DNA from: Chitinispirillales bacterium
Lineage (GTDB): Bacteria > Fibrobacterota > Chitinivibrionia > Chitinivibrionales > Chitinispirillaceae
NCBI GenBank assembly: GCA_031281485.1
Contig: JAITFI010000073.1
Coordinates: 35,349-99,348 of the forward strand
Reading direction: 5' to 3'
DNA: 64,000 bases
Below, one piece after another: positions 38,002 through 47,173 of the stretch. Below the pieces are notes generated by a model, which ran no database searches, was not told the DNA's origin, and saw only the letters and a program-made list of their open reading frames with translations. Position numbers and translations under genes: made by a program. Every line of letters begins with the position of its first letter. The stretch's first letter is position 1.

Positions 38002-38666
38002 AAGCGACAAATAAAAGCAGTATCAATAACTTGGCAACGCTGCTTTTGATACTTGTGGCCGTCGCGTTTGTCGGGGTACTGCTGGCCAATAGTTACTACA
38101 TGCCCCGTTTCAAAAAAGAGTTTACGCGGATTGAGAAGGAGAGGATAATCGTCTCTAACAAGCTCGCCACCGCGATGATCGTTCAAGAGAACCTGAACCA
38201 CGTCCGCGACCTGATATTCAACAATATGGAACTCCCGGGCCGGCCCGACACCGTAAACCGCGAGGCGCAGTTTTTCGAGTTCGTCACAGCTTGCGTAAAT
38301 GACCTGAAGCTGAAGCTCGTCTCCGTCAAGCCAGCCGTACCGGTAACCGACGGCCGGATAACCACTTACGGCTACGACGTAGTGATAGAGGGCGATTTCT
38401 TCCGATTCGGCGAGCTGTGCGCAAAGTTTGAAAACAACCAGCGGATTGTGTCTATAGAATCCTTCGACGTGAATTTAATATCGGATATCGATCGGGAAAA
38501 AAGGCAAAGCATCACGGATTTCAAGACGGATAATAAAGGAATATCGGTTATAATGAGGGTTAATACGTATTGGGTCGGCAAAGAAGGTCCGCAAGAGGCA
38601 GCCAACGCGGATCGGCAAGCGCTGACTAAGGCGGATCAACCGGGGGTGGTCAATGAGAACAAATAA
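37998..38666 (+). CDS. pilO: PilO-like pilus assembly protein
   Basis: N-terminal TM, 'FRFGELCAKFENNQRIVSIESFDVNL' typical of PilO; synteny. Confidence 0.75.
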   Translation: MKATNKSSINNLATLLLILVAVAFVGVLLANSYYMPRFKKEFTRIEKERIIVSNKLATAMIVQENLNHVRDLIFNNMELPGRPDTVNREAQFFEFVTACVNDLKLKLVSVKPAVPVTDGRITTYGYDVVIEGDFFRFGELCAKFENNQRIVSIESFDVNLISDIDREKRQSITDFKTDNKGISVIMRVNTYWVGKEGPQEAANADRQALTKADQPGVVNENK

Positions 38667-39216
38667 CATAAAATTCATGGACAAGTACAACCTTTTGGTT
38701 TCGGCCTGCGTCTTGGCGGCTATCTTGTCCGTCGTGTCGGTGTGCCTTATACGGGGGCAGAAGGCGGCTTTTTACTCGACCGTCAACACCTCACTTCAGG
38801 TCTCCGAGGGCTACGACAGTCAGTTCATAGACTTGGTGAACCGCCTTGAGGACGAGCTTGCCGGACGCGCCGGTTTCGGCTACGCCGGCCAAAAGGATCC
38901 GATGACCGGCGCCACCCGCGCGGTCGCCGAGCGTCCGGCCGCGGGCGGCGGGACGCGGCGCGCCGCCGTGCAAGCGGAGGCGGGGGCGTGGACGGCCGCC
39001 GACCCGGTGCGCCTTACCGCCATCATTTTCGACAACGGCAAAAACGCCTTTACGGCGGTGGTGATGAACGGGGAACGCTCGTATTCGGTGGAGGTAGGCG
39101 ACCGCGTGGCGGACAGACGGGTCACAAAAATCACAACGAGCGAGATATACATGGAGAGCGACAACTACAGGTACGTTTACGGGATTTTGGGGGGAAACAG
39201 CAGGACGCCCAAATAA
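38653..39216 (+). CDS. PilP-like protein
   Basis: TM then 'LTAIIFDNGKNAFTAVVMNGERSYSVEVGDRVADRRVTKITTSEIYME', PilP/GspC-like HR domain; synteny. Confidence 0.65.
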   Translation: MRTNNIKFMDKYNLLVSACVLAAILSVVSVCLIRGQKAAFYSTVNTSLQVSEGYDSQFIDLVNRLEDELAGRAGFGYAGQKDPMTGATRAVAERPAAGGGTRRAAVQAEAGAWTAADPVRLTAIIFDNGKNAFTAVVMNGERSYSVEVGDRVADRRVTKITTSEIYMESDNYRYVYGILGGNSRTPK

Positions 39217-39279
39217 TCACAAATTTTAGAAACATATACGCATAGAATAAATATATTTTATATTGATAAGGAGGCCCCT

Positions 39280-40698
39280 TTGAAGAAGTCAGCGTTTATA
39301 GCAAAATCCGCGGTTTTCGCGCTTTTCATTGCCCAAACGGCTTTTGGCACCCCGCCCGCGGCGGCTACGGCGTCCGCGGCGGCCGCCCAGCCCGCCGTGA
39401 CCGCCACGCCCGTTGCTCCAGCCGCGCCGCCGACCGCCGACCGGAACGGCGACTCCCCTATCGTCTCCGGGAACGTCAACCCGGCCCTCAAGACCCCCAT
39501 CACCATCGCGGCGCACGACGCTAACCTCACGGAGGTCCTCAAGGTACTCGCCGAACATTCTGGTATGAACTTCGTCGTGGGCGAGGGGGTAACGCGCGAG
39601 AAGATCTCGATCATACTGAACAGCACGCCGCTGGACGAAGCCGTCAACCTGCTCGTCAGGGCAGCGGGATTATCCTACGAAATAATAGGCAATTCCATCC
39701 TGATCGCGGAGGCGGACAAGCTTAAAGACGACGTGGGGCTCTCCTCATACGTGGTTGAACTCAAATACGCGAAGGCGGACGAGATCGCGGAGGCCCTCGG
39801 CGACCTGTCGAAGAACATCAAGGTCGACAAGGGCGGCAACAGGCTGATCTGCTACGCCGGCCCCCGCGTGATCATGGAGGTGGAGCGTATCGTCAAGGCG
39901 CTCGACAAACCGCACATCCTCGTCCTGCTCGAGACCCGCCTGATAGAGGTCAGCGTGGACAAGCTGAACCAGATCGGCATAAAGTGGGATCAGTTCAACC
40001 CGGATCTCCCGTGGGACTTGGGCTCGGTCATCCGCATACCCGAAGCGCCCCTGAAAAACGGTCTGGCGTTCAACGGCACAACCCGCGGCGAAATCAATTT
40101 GAACGTGGCCTTAGACCTTATGGTGCAAAACGGCGACGCGCGCCTGCTGATGGACTCAAAACTCACCACGACGAACAATAGAGAGGCCTCCCTGCACATA
40201 GGCGAGGTGGTCCCCTACTCCATCCAATCCTACAACCTATCGTCGTCCGGCGGCGTGAACCAACAGATAGAAAAGGAGAACGTGGGCGTACTGCTGAAGA
40301 TGACGCCGCACATAAACGACAAGAACCAGATCACCCTGACGTTGGCCCCGGAAGTCTCGAACATCACCGGCTGGAAGGGCGCGAACTCCGACATCCCGGT
40401 TGTACGCGTACGCCGGACAAACACAACGGTACGCGTAGAAGACGGCCAAACGGTAATCCTCGCCGGACTGCTCTCGGAGGAGAAAGCGACGACGGTCAGC
40501 AAGTTCCCTATACTCGGCGACATCCCCGTTTTGGGCCTGCTCTTCCAAAACAAGCGCGAAGAGGTAAAGAAGACAAACCTGATAATAGAAGTAGTGCCGC
40601 GCATAATCCAAAATCCGGCGGATATATCAAAATATATGTCAATAATGGGCCACGGCAAACCACCCGTGGGAAAGGCGAAAAATAATGGGAAACAATGA
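39280..40698 (+). CDS. pilQ: secretin PilQ
   Basis: 'DANLTEVLKVLAEHSGMNFVVGEGV', secretin 'NREASLHIGEVVPY...VGVLLKMTPHINDKNQITLTLAPEVSNITG...VEDGQTVILAGLLSEEK...IPVLGLLFQNKREEVKKTNLIIEVVPRII'. Confidence 0.93.
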   Translation: MKKSAFIAKSAVFALFIAQTAFGTPPAAATASAAAAQPAVTATPVAPAAPPTADRNGDSPIVSGNVNPALKTPITIAAHDANLTEVLKVLAEHSGMNFVVGEGVTREKISIILNSTPLDEAVNLLVRAAGLSYEIIGNSILIAEADKLKDDVGLSSYVVELKYAKADEIAEALGDLSKNIKVDKGGNRLICYAGPRVIMEVERIVKALDKPHILVLLETRLIEVSVDKLNQIGIKWDQFNPDLPWDLGSVIRIPEAPLKNGLAFNGTTRGEINLNVALDLMVQNGDARLLMDSKLTTTNNREASLHIGEVVPYSIQSYNLSSSGGVNQQIEKENVGVLLKMTPHINDKNQITLTLAPEVSNITGWKGANSDIPVVRVRRTNTTVRVEDGQTVILAGLLSEEKATTVSKFPILGDIPVLGLLFQNKREEVKKTNLIIEVVPRIIQNPADISKYMSIMGHGKPPVGKAKNNGKQ

Positions 40699-42847
40699 TA
40701 AAACATCCGAGGCTTTCAGGCTCGCGCTGCTCGGATACTCCCGCAAAGACTTCGACTACATAACACGCTTAGTCAACTTGATCGACTTAGGCAAGCCGTT
40801 AAAGCTGTCCGTAGGCGACCTGTCAAAGATGCACAATGTCCAATGCGACATCGCCATAGCGATTCTGGATAATATCTCCAACCTCGATACCTACAACAAC
40901 CACGTCACGCTCGTCAAACAGAAAAGCTCCAACCCGCCGATAATTTGCGCGGCGCGCGAGGCCGACCGCTCTATACTCGAAAGCTACCGCATAGGCGTAA
41001 AAGCGGATCACATCATCTTCATGCCTATCCAGTTGGAACGTTTCGCCACGGTGATCCACCGCCTCCTCGGCATCGGAGCGGCGAACGGCGGCTCAAACGA
41101 CACCGCGTCTCCGTCGGCGCCCCGAAACGTCCTGTCGCTCGCGCCGTCGCCGATCAGGCTCGGGGAGCTCTTCGTAAAGAGCGGCCTCATCTCGAAAGAG
41201 GATTTGGACAAGGCGTTAGATCACCAGAAAACGACCCGCCTGCACATAGGCGACGCGCTCATAGACCTCGGCATCATCACCGAAGACCAAAAGCTCAAGT
41301 GCCTCGCCGAACAACTCAAAACCACAGTGGCCGTGCCGAAACAGTACGCCTCCATAGACCTCAACGTCGCGGCGCTCATACCGGAACACACGGCGCGGCG
41401 CTTCAACTGCATCGCGATAGAGAAACGCGGCAACAACGAGTTGGTCGTGGCGGCCACGGACGTGCTCGACCTCAATATGCTCGACACGCTGCGCGACATG
41501 ACCGATATGCGCATCACGGCGATCCTCGGCAAAAAAGAGGACATCGCAACCTCCGTGGACCGGTGCTACCGCGACATTTCGTCGCACAAAGACGCCTCCC
41601 GCCTCGCCGAAAACATGGACGAGCACGTGGAGTACGTTAAGCACAAGGAGAAGGAGACCGGCGACGAAGAATCCGCCGCCGCCGGCGCTGAACTCGGTAT
41701 AATAAAGTTAGTCAACATACTGATCACCAACGCCATCCGCGACCACGCGAGCGACATACACATCGAACCCATGGAAAACGAACTGCTCGTGCGCTACCGC
41801 GTCGACGGCGATATGCGCAAGGCGATGTCGCCGCCCAAAAACTCGCACCACGCCATAATCGCGCGCATAAAAATCCTCTCCGACCTCAACATCGCCGAAC
41901 GCCGCCTGCCGCAGGACGGACGCATGGCGATCAAGATCGGACAGCGCGAAGTCGACATACGCGTCTCCATACTCCCCACGATCTTCGGGGAGAAAGCGGT
42001 GTTGCGCATACTCGACAAAAAAACGTTCGAAAAAAATACGGCAAGCCTCGGCCTCACCCCCTACGACGAGAGGATATTCCGCTCGCAAATCGCCAAGCCC
42101 TACGGACTCGTCATAGTAACGGGCCCAACCGGAAGCGGAAAATCCACCACGCTCTACAGCGCGTTGCAAGCCGTCAAAAACGTAGCTAGAAATATAATCA
42201 CGGTGGAAGACCCGGTAGAGTTTCAGATGGACGGTATAAATCAAGTCAACGTGAACACAAAGACAGGCCTGACCTTCGGAGCGGCGCTGCGGTCTATTCT
42301 GCGGCAAGACCCGGACATCGTCCTGATAGGCGAGATCCGCGACAGCGAAACGGCGGACATAGCGATAAAAATGGCGCTGACCGGCCACTTGGTATTCTCA
42401 ACCCTGCACACAAACGACGCGGCAAGCACCATCGCCCGCTTCACCGACATAGGCGTCCCTCCGCTGCTCCTGAGCTCGTCGCTGAACCTGATCGTGGCGC
42501 AAAGGTTGATACGAAAAATATGCCCGAAGTGCAAAATAGAATATAAACCCGCCCCTGAACTGATACAAAGCCTCGGACTCGATCCCGAACAGGTAACGCA
42601 GCTCTACAAAGGCAACGGCTGCGTTACCTGCAACGGCACAGGCTTCGAGGGACGCACGGCGATATTCGAGATGCTGCAAATCACAAAGAACATCCGCAAA
42701 CTGATACTGAAAAACGCGTCCACGCTGGAAATTCAAGAGGCGGCGGCAGCGGAAAACATGAAGACTCTTCGGCAAACCGGCATAGAACTGGCATTGAACG
42801 GGACGACGACCATTGAGCAGGTGTTGGCGGCGACGATTGAGATATAA
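40685..42847 (+). CDS. pilB: PilB/GspE-type ATPase with N-terminal receiver-like extension
   Basis: Walker A 'VTGPTGSGKSTTLYSAL', 'HLVFSTLHTNDA', zinc-binding Cys pairs 'CPKCK...CVTCNGTGFEGR'. Confidence 0.94.
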   Translation: MGNNDKTSEAFRLALLGYSRKDFDYITRLVNLIDLGKPLKLSVGDLSKMHNVQCDIAIAILDNISNLDTYNNHVTLVKQKSSNPPIICAAREADRSILESYRIGVKADHIIFMPIQLERFATVIHRLLGIGAANGGSNDTASPSAPRNVLSLAPSPIRLGELFVKSGLISKEDLDKALDHQKTTRLHIGDALIDLGIITEDQKLKCLAEQLKTTVAVPKQYASIDLNVAALIPEHTARRFNCIAIEKRGNNELVVAATDVLDLNMLDTLRDMTDMRITAILGKKEDIATSVDRCYRDISSHKDASRLAENMDEHVEYVKHKEKETGDEESAAAGAELGIIKLVNILITNAIRDHASDIHIEPMENELLVRYRVDGDMRKAMSPPKNSHHAIIARIKILSDLNIAERRLPQDGRMAIKIGQREVDIRVSILPTIFGEKAVLRILDKKTFEKNTASLGLTPYDERIFRSQIAKPYGLVIVTGPTGSGKSTTLYSALQAVKNVARNIITVEDPVEFQMDGINQVNVNTKTGLTFGAALRSILRQDPDIVLIGEIRDSETADIAIKMALTGHLVFSTLHTNDAASTIARFTDIGVPPLLLSSSLNLIVAQRLIRKICPKCKIEYKPAPELIQSLGLDPEQVTQLYKGNGCVTCNGTGFEGRTAIFEMLQITKNIRKLILKNASTLEIQEAAAAENMKTLRQTGIELALNGTTTIEQVLAATIEI

Positions 42848-43191
42848 AGTCTTTAAAATCTTTAAATCTTTTTTAGACAAAAGGGCGCGATAAATTAAAA
42901 TCTTTAAAATCTTTAAATCTTTTTTAGACGAAAGGGCGCGATAAATCGCGCCCTTTCATAGGATATGCGGGGCTAAACCCCGCATATATAAAATCAAAAG
43001 ACTGTCTGAACTAGGATTAGTAGGATTTAAAGGATTATAGGATTAAAAAAAAAGCCTTTTTTGTGCCTTTGACGTTGATTTTGACTTTATATGCGGGGTT
43101 TAGCCCCGCATATCCTATGAAAGGGCGCGATTTATCGCGCCCTTTCGTCTAAAAAAGACTTTAAAGATTTTGACTTTAAAGACTTTGACTT
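42846..43191. repeat. Composite palindromic intergenic element, copy 3 (core 42926-43150), with duplicated left end and nested AGGATT repeat
   Basis: GAAAGGGCGCGATAAATCGCGCCCTTTC - GCGGGGCTAAACCCCGC ... GCGGGGTTTAGCCCCGC - GAAAGGGCGCGATTTATCGCGCCCTTTC. Left end 'AAATCTTTAAATCTTTTTTAGACRAAAGGGCGCGATAAAT' present twice. Confidence 0.92.
43011..43051. repeat. AGGATT-type repeat, half copy C (nested)
   Basis: 'CTGTCTGAACTAGGATTAGTAGGATTTAAAGGATTATAGGATTAAAA' compared with copy A 'CTGTCTGAACTAGGATTTTTAGGATTATAAGGATTATAGGATTAAAA'. Confidence 0.8.
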
Positions 43192-43330
43192 AATACGCCG
43201 TCCGTGATGTATATTCTTCTGCACGTTGCTTGCAGGATAATTGACCTTTCCCACCCCCCGCGTCCCCGCCGTCGTAGTGTGTTTGTTCGGCGGGGTTCGG
43301 TGGTGTCGGTCTGATTTCGTTCATTCCCCG

Positions 43331-43371
43331 CCCCCAAGATTAATTTGACTTCGGTGGTCGCCGAATATTAT
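43331..43371. repeat. direct repeat flanking TA module, left
   Basis: CCCCCAAGATTAATTTGACTTCGGTGGTCGCCGAATATTAT. Confidence 0.85.
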
Positions 43372-43409
43372 CTTTATAAGTGGTTGGTTTAACCCATCAA
43401 TAATATACC

Positions 43410-43679
43410 ATGCAGGAGCGTATCATGACGACGATAGTAATCGACCGTGAATCATTGCCCGATTCGATATCATCGCTTTTCCGTACGTCTCGGATAGTAG
43501 TGCAGCAGCAGCAATGCGGCGGCGCGGCGGTATTCTCTCCGGTGGTCAACCCCGGCGATTTCGACAATGACACGGACTATTTGAGCGCGATTCCGGGCAT
43601 GATGGAGTCCATAATAGCCTCAATCAACGCGCCTGTCGAGGAGCGGGAAGAGGTGCCGGAGGAGTTGTTCAATGTATAG
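43410..43679 (+). CDS. antitoxin partner of YoeB-like toxin
   Basis: 89 aa acidic protein 'EREEVPEELFNV' overlapping the toxin start by several bases. Confidence 0.7.
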   Translation: MQERIMTTIVIDRESLPDSISSLFRTSRIVVQQQQCGGAAVFSPVVNPGDFDNDTDYLSAIPGMMESIIASINAPVEEREEVPEELFNV

Positions 43680-43977
43680 CGTAGTTTGGACGAGGCAAGC
43701 CAAGAAAGACCACCGATTTATCGTCGGCAACGCGCTTGCGGTTAAACTGGCGGAGATACTCAATACGGTTCGAGCGAGTCCGTTTGAATCAACGCCGAGC
43801 CATTGTTTTGAAAAGTTAAAGGGATACAACCCGCCCATATATACTCGCAGATTGGACTATTATAATCGTTTTGTTTACACGGTAGAATCCAACGTCAATG
43901 GGGCAAAAGACCGCGATGGCATACTATACGACGGGATAGTCGTCATACATCGCATGTGGGGACACTTTCCGCCATAA
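43672..43977 (+). CDS. YoeB/Txe-family toxin
   Basis: 'YSVVWTRQAKKDHRFIVGNALAVKLAEILNTVRASPFESTPSHCFEKLKGYNPPIYTRRLDYYNRFVYTVE...IVVIHRMWGHF'. Confidence 0.85.
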   Translation: MYSVVWTRQAKKDHRFIVGNALAVKLAEILNTVRASPFESTPSHCFEKLKGYNPPIYTRRLDYYNRFVYTVESNVNGAKDRDGILYDGIVVIHRMWGHFPP

Positions 43978-44027
43978 AAATCAGCCGCTATCTTCAATAA
44001 TTCGTTACCCCGCGTCCCCGCTCCCGT

Positions 44028-44069
44028 CCCCCAAAGATTAAATTGACTTCGGTGGTCGCCGAATATTAT
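44028..44069. repeat. direct repeat flanking TA module, right
   Basis: CCCCCAAAGATTAAATTGACTTCGGTGGTCGCCGAATATTAT. Confidence 0.85.
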
Positions 44070-44089
44070 ATTATGATTGTTATACCGCG

Positions 44090-45328
44090 CTATTTATTCG
44101 CGTCTTGGACGCAGCGCGCCGAGTAACCGTCGCCCTTGTCGTCGTTGTACTCTTCCACGATGGCTTCGCCATAGGCCATGCGCCGGGTGAAGGCGCTGCT
44201 GCCCCCGCTCTCCGAGGCCGTCCACCAAAAGCCGTACTTGCCGACATTGAAGAAACCGCCGTCGGTGTCGCGGAAGCCGCCGGGCAGAGCCGAAAAACCG
44301 TAATCATCCGTACCGTTGCCGTTTTCGTCCCACCCGCTCTTTGATTTTAACTTCTTACCCGCTGTCGAAGAACCTGCCACGGTAACCAACTCTGTCCATT
44401 CATCTATTGACGGCAAGCGCCAGCCTTTCGGACACGCTGTCTTCGCCGTATTCCAATCGTACAGCCTGCCGTATTTCTTGCAGTTCGATTCATCGCCGCC
44501 GTAGCACCACGCCCCGGTTTTCGTCTGATAATTCAGGTTCTCCGCCATCCACGTCTGATTCCCGATCTTCACAATTTTGTACGCCTTGCCGTCTCTGCTG
44601 TCGGTGAACGATGTCGCTGCCGCTCCGGTCGTTCCCGCATCCGTCGGAGCGGTCTCCGCCGTCGCCTCGCTTATATAGCCGGCGAAAGAATTGTCGTCTA
44701 CGGTATGGATATTGACGATTTTTCGTAACAGTATCGGCTCTTTCATTGTGAAGGCCGTCCATGTTTCTGTGCATTTCTTGCCTTTCGGGCACTCTTTCAC
44801 CAACTTCTTTTTCGCCGAGAAATTGATGCTCGTCATATCGAAATCCCAACCGATCAGCTCAAACTCGGAGTTTTTATACCGGAACGTGTAGGTCTTTTTG
44901 GCGTTGTATTTTTGATAATAGATATAAATATATAGGTTGCCCTTTCCTACCCCAAACGAGATGGTTGCGTAGCCGCAGTTGCCGCAATCTTCTTCACCTT
45001 TCGTCCCCAAGCCTTGACGGTTTTCCAACGCGAGTTTATAGTCGTCGCCGTCTTTAAAGAAAATCATAACGCCGCGATTGGCATCGCTTTCGTCGGCCGC
45101 CGCCGCCTCCTTGATGATTAGGGCGTAGTCGTCCGCGCCGTCGCCGTTCAGGTCGCCGCGAAACATCTGTTTTTCGCCGTCTATGGAATGTAGGCGATAC
45201 CCCGCCGGAATCCGCTTTATGAGCTTCTGTTCGTCCGCCGTTTGAGCGCCCGCCCCCGCCGCCGAAAGCGCCAAAACCGCGCCCGCCGCCGCGACCGCCC
45301 GCAATCCCGCCCGTCCAAGAACCCGCAT
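44090..45328 (-). CDS. FISUMP-domain protein with extended N-terminal region containing 'GDLNGDGADDYAL' motif
   Basis: 'YKIVKIGNQTWMAENLNYQTKTGAWCYGGDESNCKKYGRLYDWNTAKTACPKGWRLPS...FSALPGGFRDTDGG...FWWTASE...SARCVQDANK'. Confidence 0.9.
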   Translation of the reverse strand: MRVLGRAGLRAVAAAGAVLALSAAGAGAQTADEQKLIKRIPAGYRLHSIDGEKQMFRGDLNGDGADDYALIIKEAAAADESDANRGVMIFFKDGDDYKLALENRQGLGTKGEEDCGNCGYATISFGVGKGNLYIYIYYQKYNAKKTYTFRYKNSEFELIGWDFDMTSINFSAKKKLVKECPKGKKCTETWTAFTMKEPILLRKIVNIHTVDDNSFAGYISEATAETAPTDAGTTGAAATSFTDSRDGKAYKIVKIGNQTWMAENLNYQTKTGAWCYGGDESNCKKYGRLYDWNTAKTACPKGWRLPSIDEWTELVTVAGSSTAGKKLKSKSGWDENGNGTDDYGFSALPGGFRDTDGGFFNVGKYGFWWTASESGGSSAFTRRMAYGEAIVEEYNDDKGDGYSARCVQDANK

Positions 45329-45774
45329 AGCCCCGCCCCTTCTGTTGATGATGAAAAGTTAAGATGAAAAGCATCCTTATTAAATATATATAATTAAATA
45401 TACATAAAAAAATGCAAAAAAAGTTGTTTTTTGTCTATTTGTTGAATATAAATTCCAAATGAATAGGTTTTTTGCCGCGAGTTACGGTCTTGCCGGATAT
45501 ATAGGAGCGGGCGCTGGTTTGGGCGGCGGTCAACTAATGAACCTTATTATTCGAGCCGCCGCTAAAAAAAATATAAAAAAAGTTGCTTTTTGCGCTGGGC
45601 ATACTTATATTAACTATAGGGTATAGCTACCGTAGCGCGTGAGGGTATACCGACCATATTCGTAGGATTGATAATGCCAACCACCGAGCCGCCTCGATGG
45701 GAATTTTGTGCTTGTGTCTTTTTTTCGCCTATTTTATTTAATCTATTAAGCATATTTAGGAGGGGTTATGATAT

Positions 45775-46911
45775 ATGAAAAACTACTTGAGAGAATTCCT
45801 ATTGGGGGGGGGGGGGCTACTCGCTCTGCTCCTTACGGTCAGTTGTTCGTTAAACTCCGACTCACCTGACCGCGAAGGCGGGTTCGTCCTGCCGACGCTC
45901 GGCGCGGACGTGGAGATTGTTTCGGCCCCGGCGCCCGATGTCGCCGATGCGGAGCCTGCCGAGTCGAAGTACGCCGACATGAACAATTGGGGCACTTTCA
46001 ACAACGCGAGAGGCACCAAAAGCGTGGATATGTTCCTTGTCTACCCCACCGCCATCAGCAGTTCAGACCCAGAAGACTACCCGTACGCGCGTATAGATCA
46101 CTCCGGTATGCGCAACAGCGCTAATCAGTGGTACCGCGGCATACTTTCTATATGCACCACGTACACCAACGCCTATATGCCCTTCTACCGTCAGGCGAAC
46201 GTGTTCGCGTCGAAGCCCAGCGGGTACACCGGCCCGGGGCCGAATATGAAAAGCGGGACCGGCACCGACGACGTGTTCGAGGCCTTCCAGTACTACCTCG
46301 ACAATGTAAACAAGGGCGAGCGGCCCTTCATAATCCTCGGCTTCTCGCAAGGCGCGGCTGTCGTGACGGAGCTTGCCTCCAGGTTTCTGAGTGACCACCC
46401 CGAACACAACGCGAGGCACATAGCCTCCTACGCCGCCGGCATGGGGACGCAGGCGAGCGAAGTAAGGAGGAATCCGGCGCTCAGTTTCTCCCAAAGTTAC
46501 AACGACCTCGGCGTAATCGTCTCGTGGAACACGGTCTCGCAGAAGTGCGTGGACGACAACATCTCTTGGTTGCAAGCGGTGGGCGCGCCGGGCGGCCCGG
46601 TAACGAACCCCATCACGTGGACGACCGACACCAGAGACGTCCCCGCCTCGGAAAACAAGAGATCTATGGCAAACGGCCGGTTGACCGCCAACTATGTCGG
46701 CGCTCAGGTCAACAACACCAAGGGCGTCCTGATCGTGAGACCGGGTCCGAACGTGACGCTGCCCGAACCGTCGTCGTCTATGAGCTGGCACGGACAGGAT
46801 ATCCCGTTCTTCTACGAGTCGGTATTGGACAATATCAGGGATAGGATTGCCGCGTATCGGGCGGCCAATGGTAGCGGGACGGGGGTAAAGTCAAATTCTT
46901 TAAAAAATTAA
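45775..46911 (+). CDS. DUF3089-family (alpha/beta hydrolase fold) lipoprotein
   Basis: Lipobox 'LLTVSCSLN'; 'VDMFLVYPTAISSSDPEDYPYARIDHSGMRNSANQWYRGILSICTTYTNAYMPFYRQANVF', 'ERPFIILGFSQGAAVVTELASRFL'. Confidence 0.8.
   Translation: MKNYLREFLLGGGGLLALLLTVSCSLNSDSPDREGGFVLPTLGADVEIVSAPAPDVADAEPAESKYADMNNWGTFNNARGTKSVDMFLVYPTAISSSDPEDYPYARIDHSGMRNSANQWYRGILSICTTYTNAYMPFYRQANVFASKPSGYTGPGPNMKSGTGTDDVFEAFQYYLDNVNKGERPFIILGFSQGAAVVTELASRFLSDHPEHNARHIASYAAGMGTQASEVRRNPALSFSQSYNDLGVIVSWNTVSQKCVDDNISWLQAVGAPGGPVTNPITWTTDTRDVPASENKRSMANGRLTANYVGAQVNNTKGVLIVRPGPNVTLPEPSSSMSWHGQDIPFFYESVLDNIRDRIAAYRAANGSGTGVKSNSLKN
45804..45816. repeat. poly(G)13 homopolymer inside the DUF3089 signal peptide
   Basis: ATTGGGGGGGGGGGGGCTA counted directly. 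Confidence 0.95.
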
Positions 46912-47166
46912 AGTCAAAGTCTTTAAAGTCAAATTCTTTAAATCTTTTTTAGACGAAGCCCCTTCGGGGCTTCATAGGCTATGCGGGGCTAAACCCCGCA
47001 TAGATAAAATCAAAACAATGTAGTGGCGGCGACGCGAAGCGGCGCATGTTTTGACGTTATCTTTTGACTTTGATTCTATATATGCGGGGTTTAGCCCCGC
47101 ATATTCTATGAAAGGGCGCGTTTACGCGCCCTTTCGTCTGAAAAAGATTTAAAAGACTTTGACTTT
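46887..47166. repeat. Composite palindromic intergenic element, copy 4 (core 46951-47139)
   Basis: GAAGCCCCTTCGGGGCTTC - GCGGGGCTAAACCCCGC - spacer with extra GCGACGCGAAGCGGCGCATGT - GCGGGGTTTAGCCCCGC - GAAAGGGCGCGTTTACGCGCCCTTTC. Confidence 0.92.
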
Positions 47167-47173
47167 AAAAGCG

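Noticed and set aside
43331-44069. Direct repeats as phage or ICE att sites
   Set aside because: Only about 700 bp between repeats, and no integrase or tRNA target seen; cassette-like duplication is the more modest reading.
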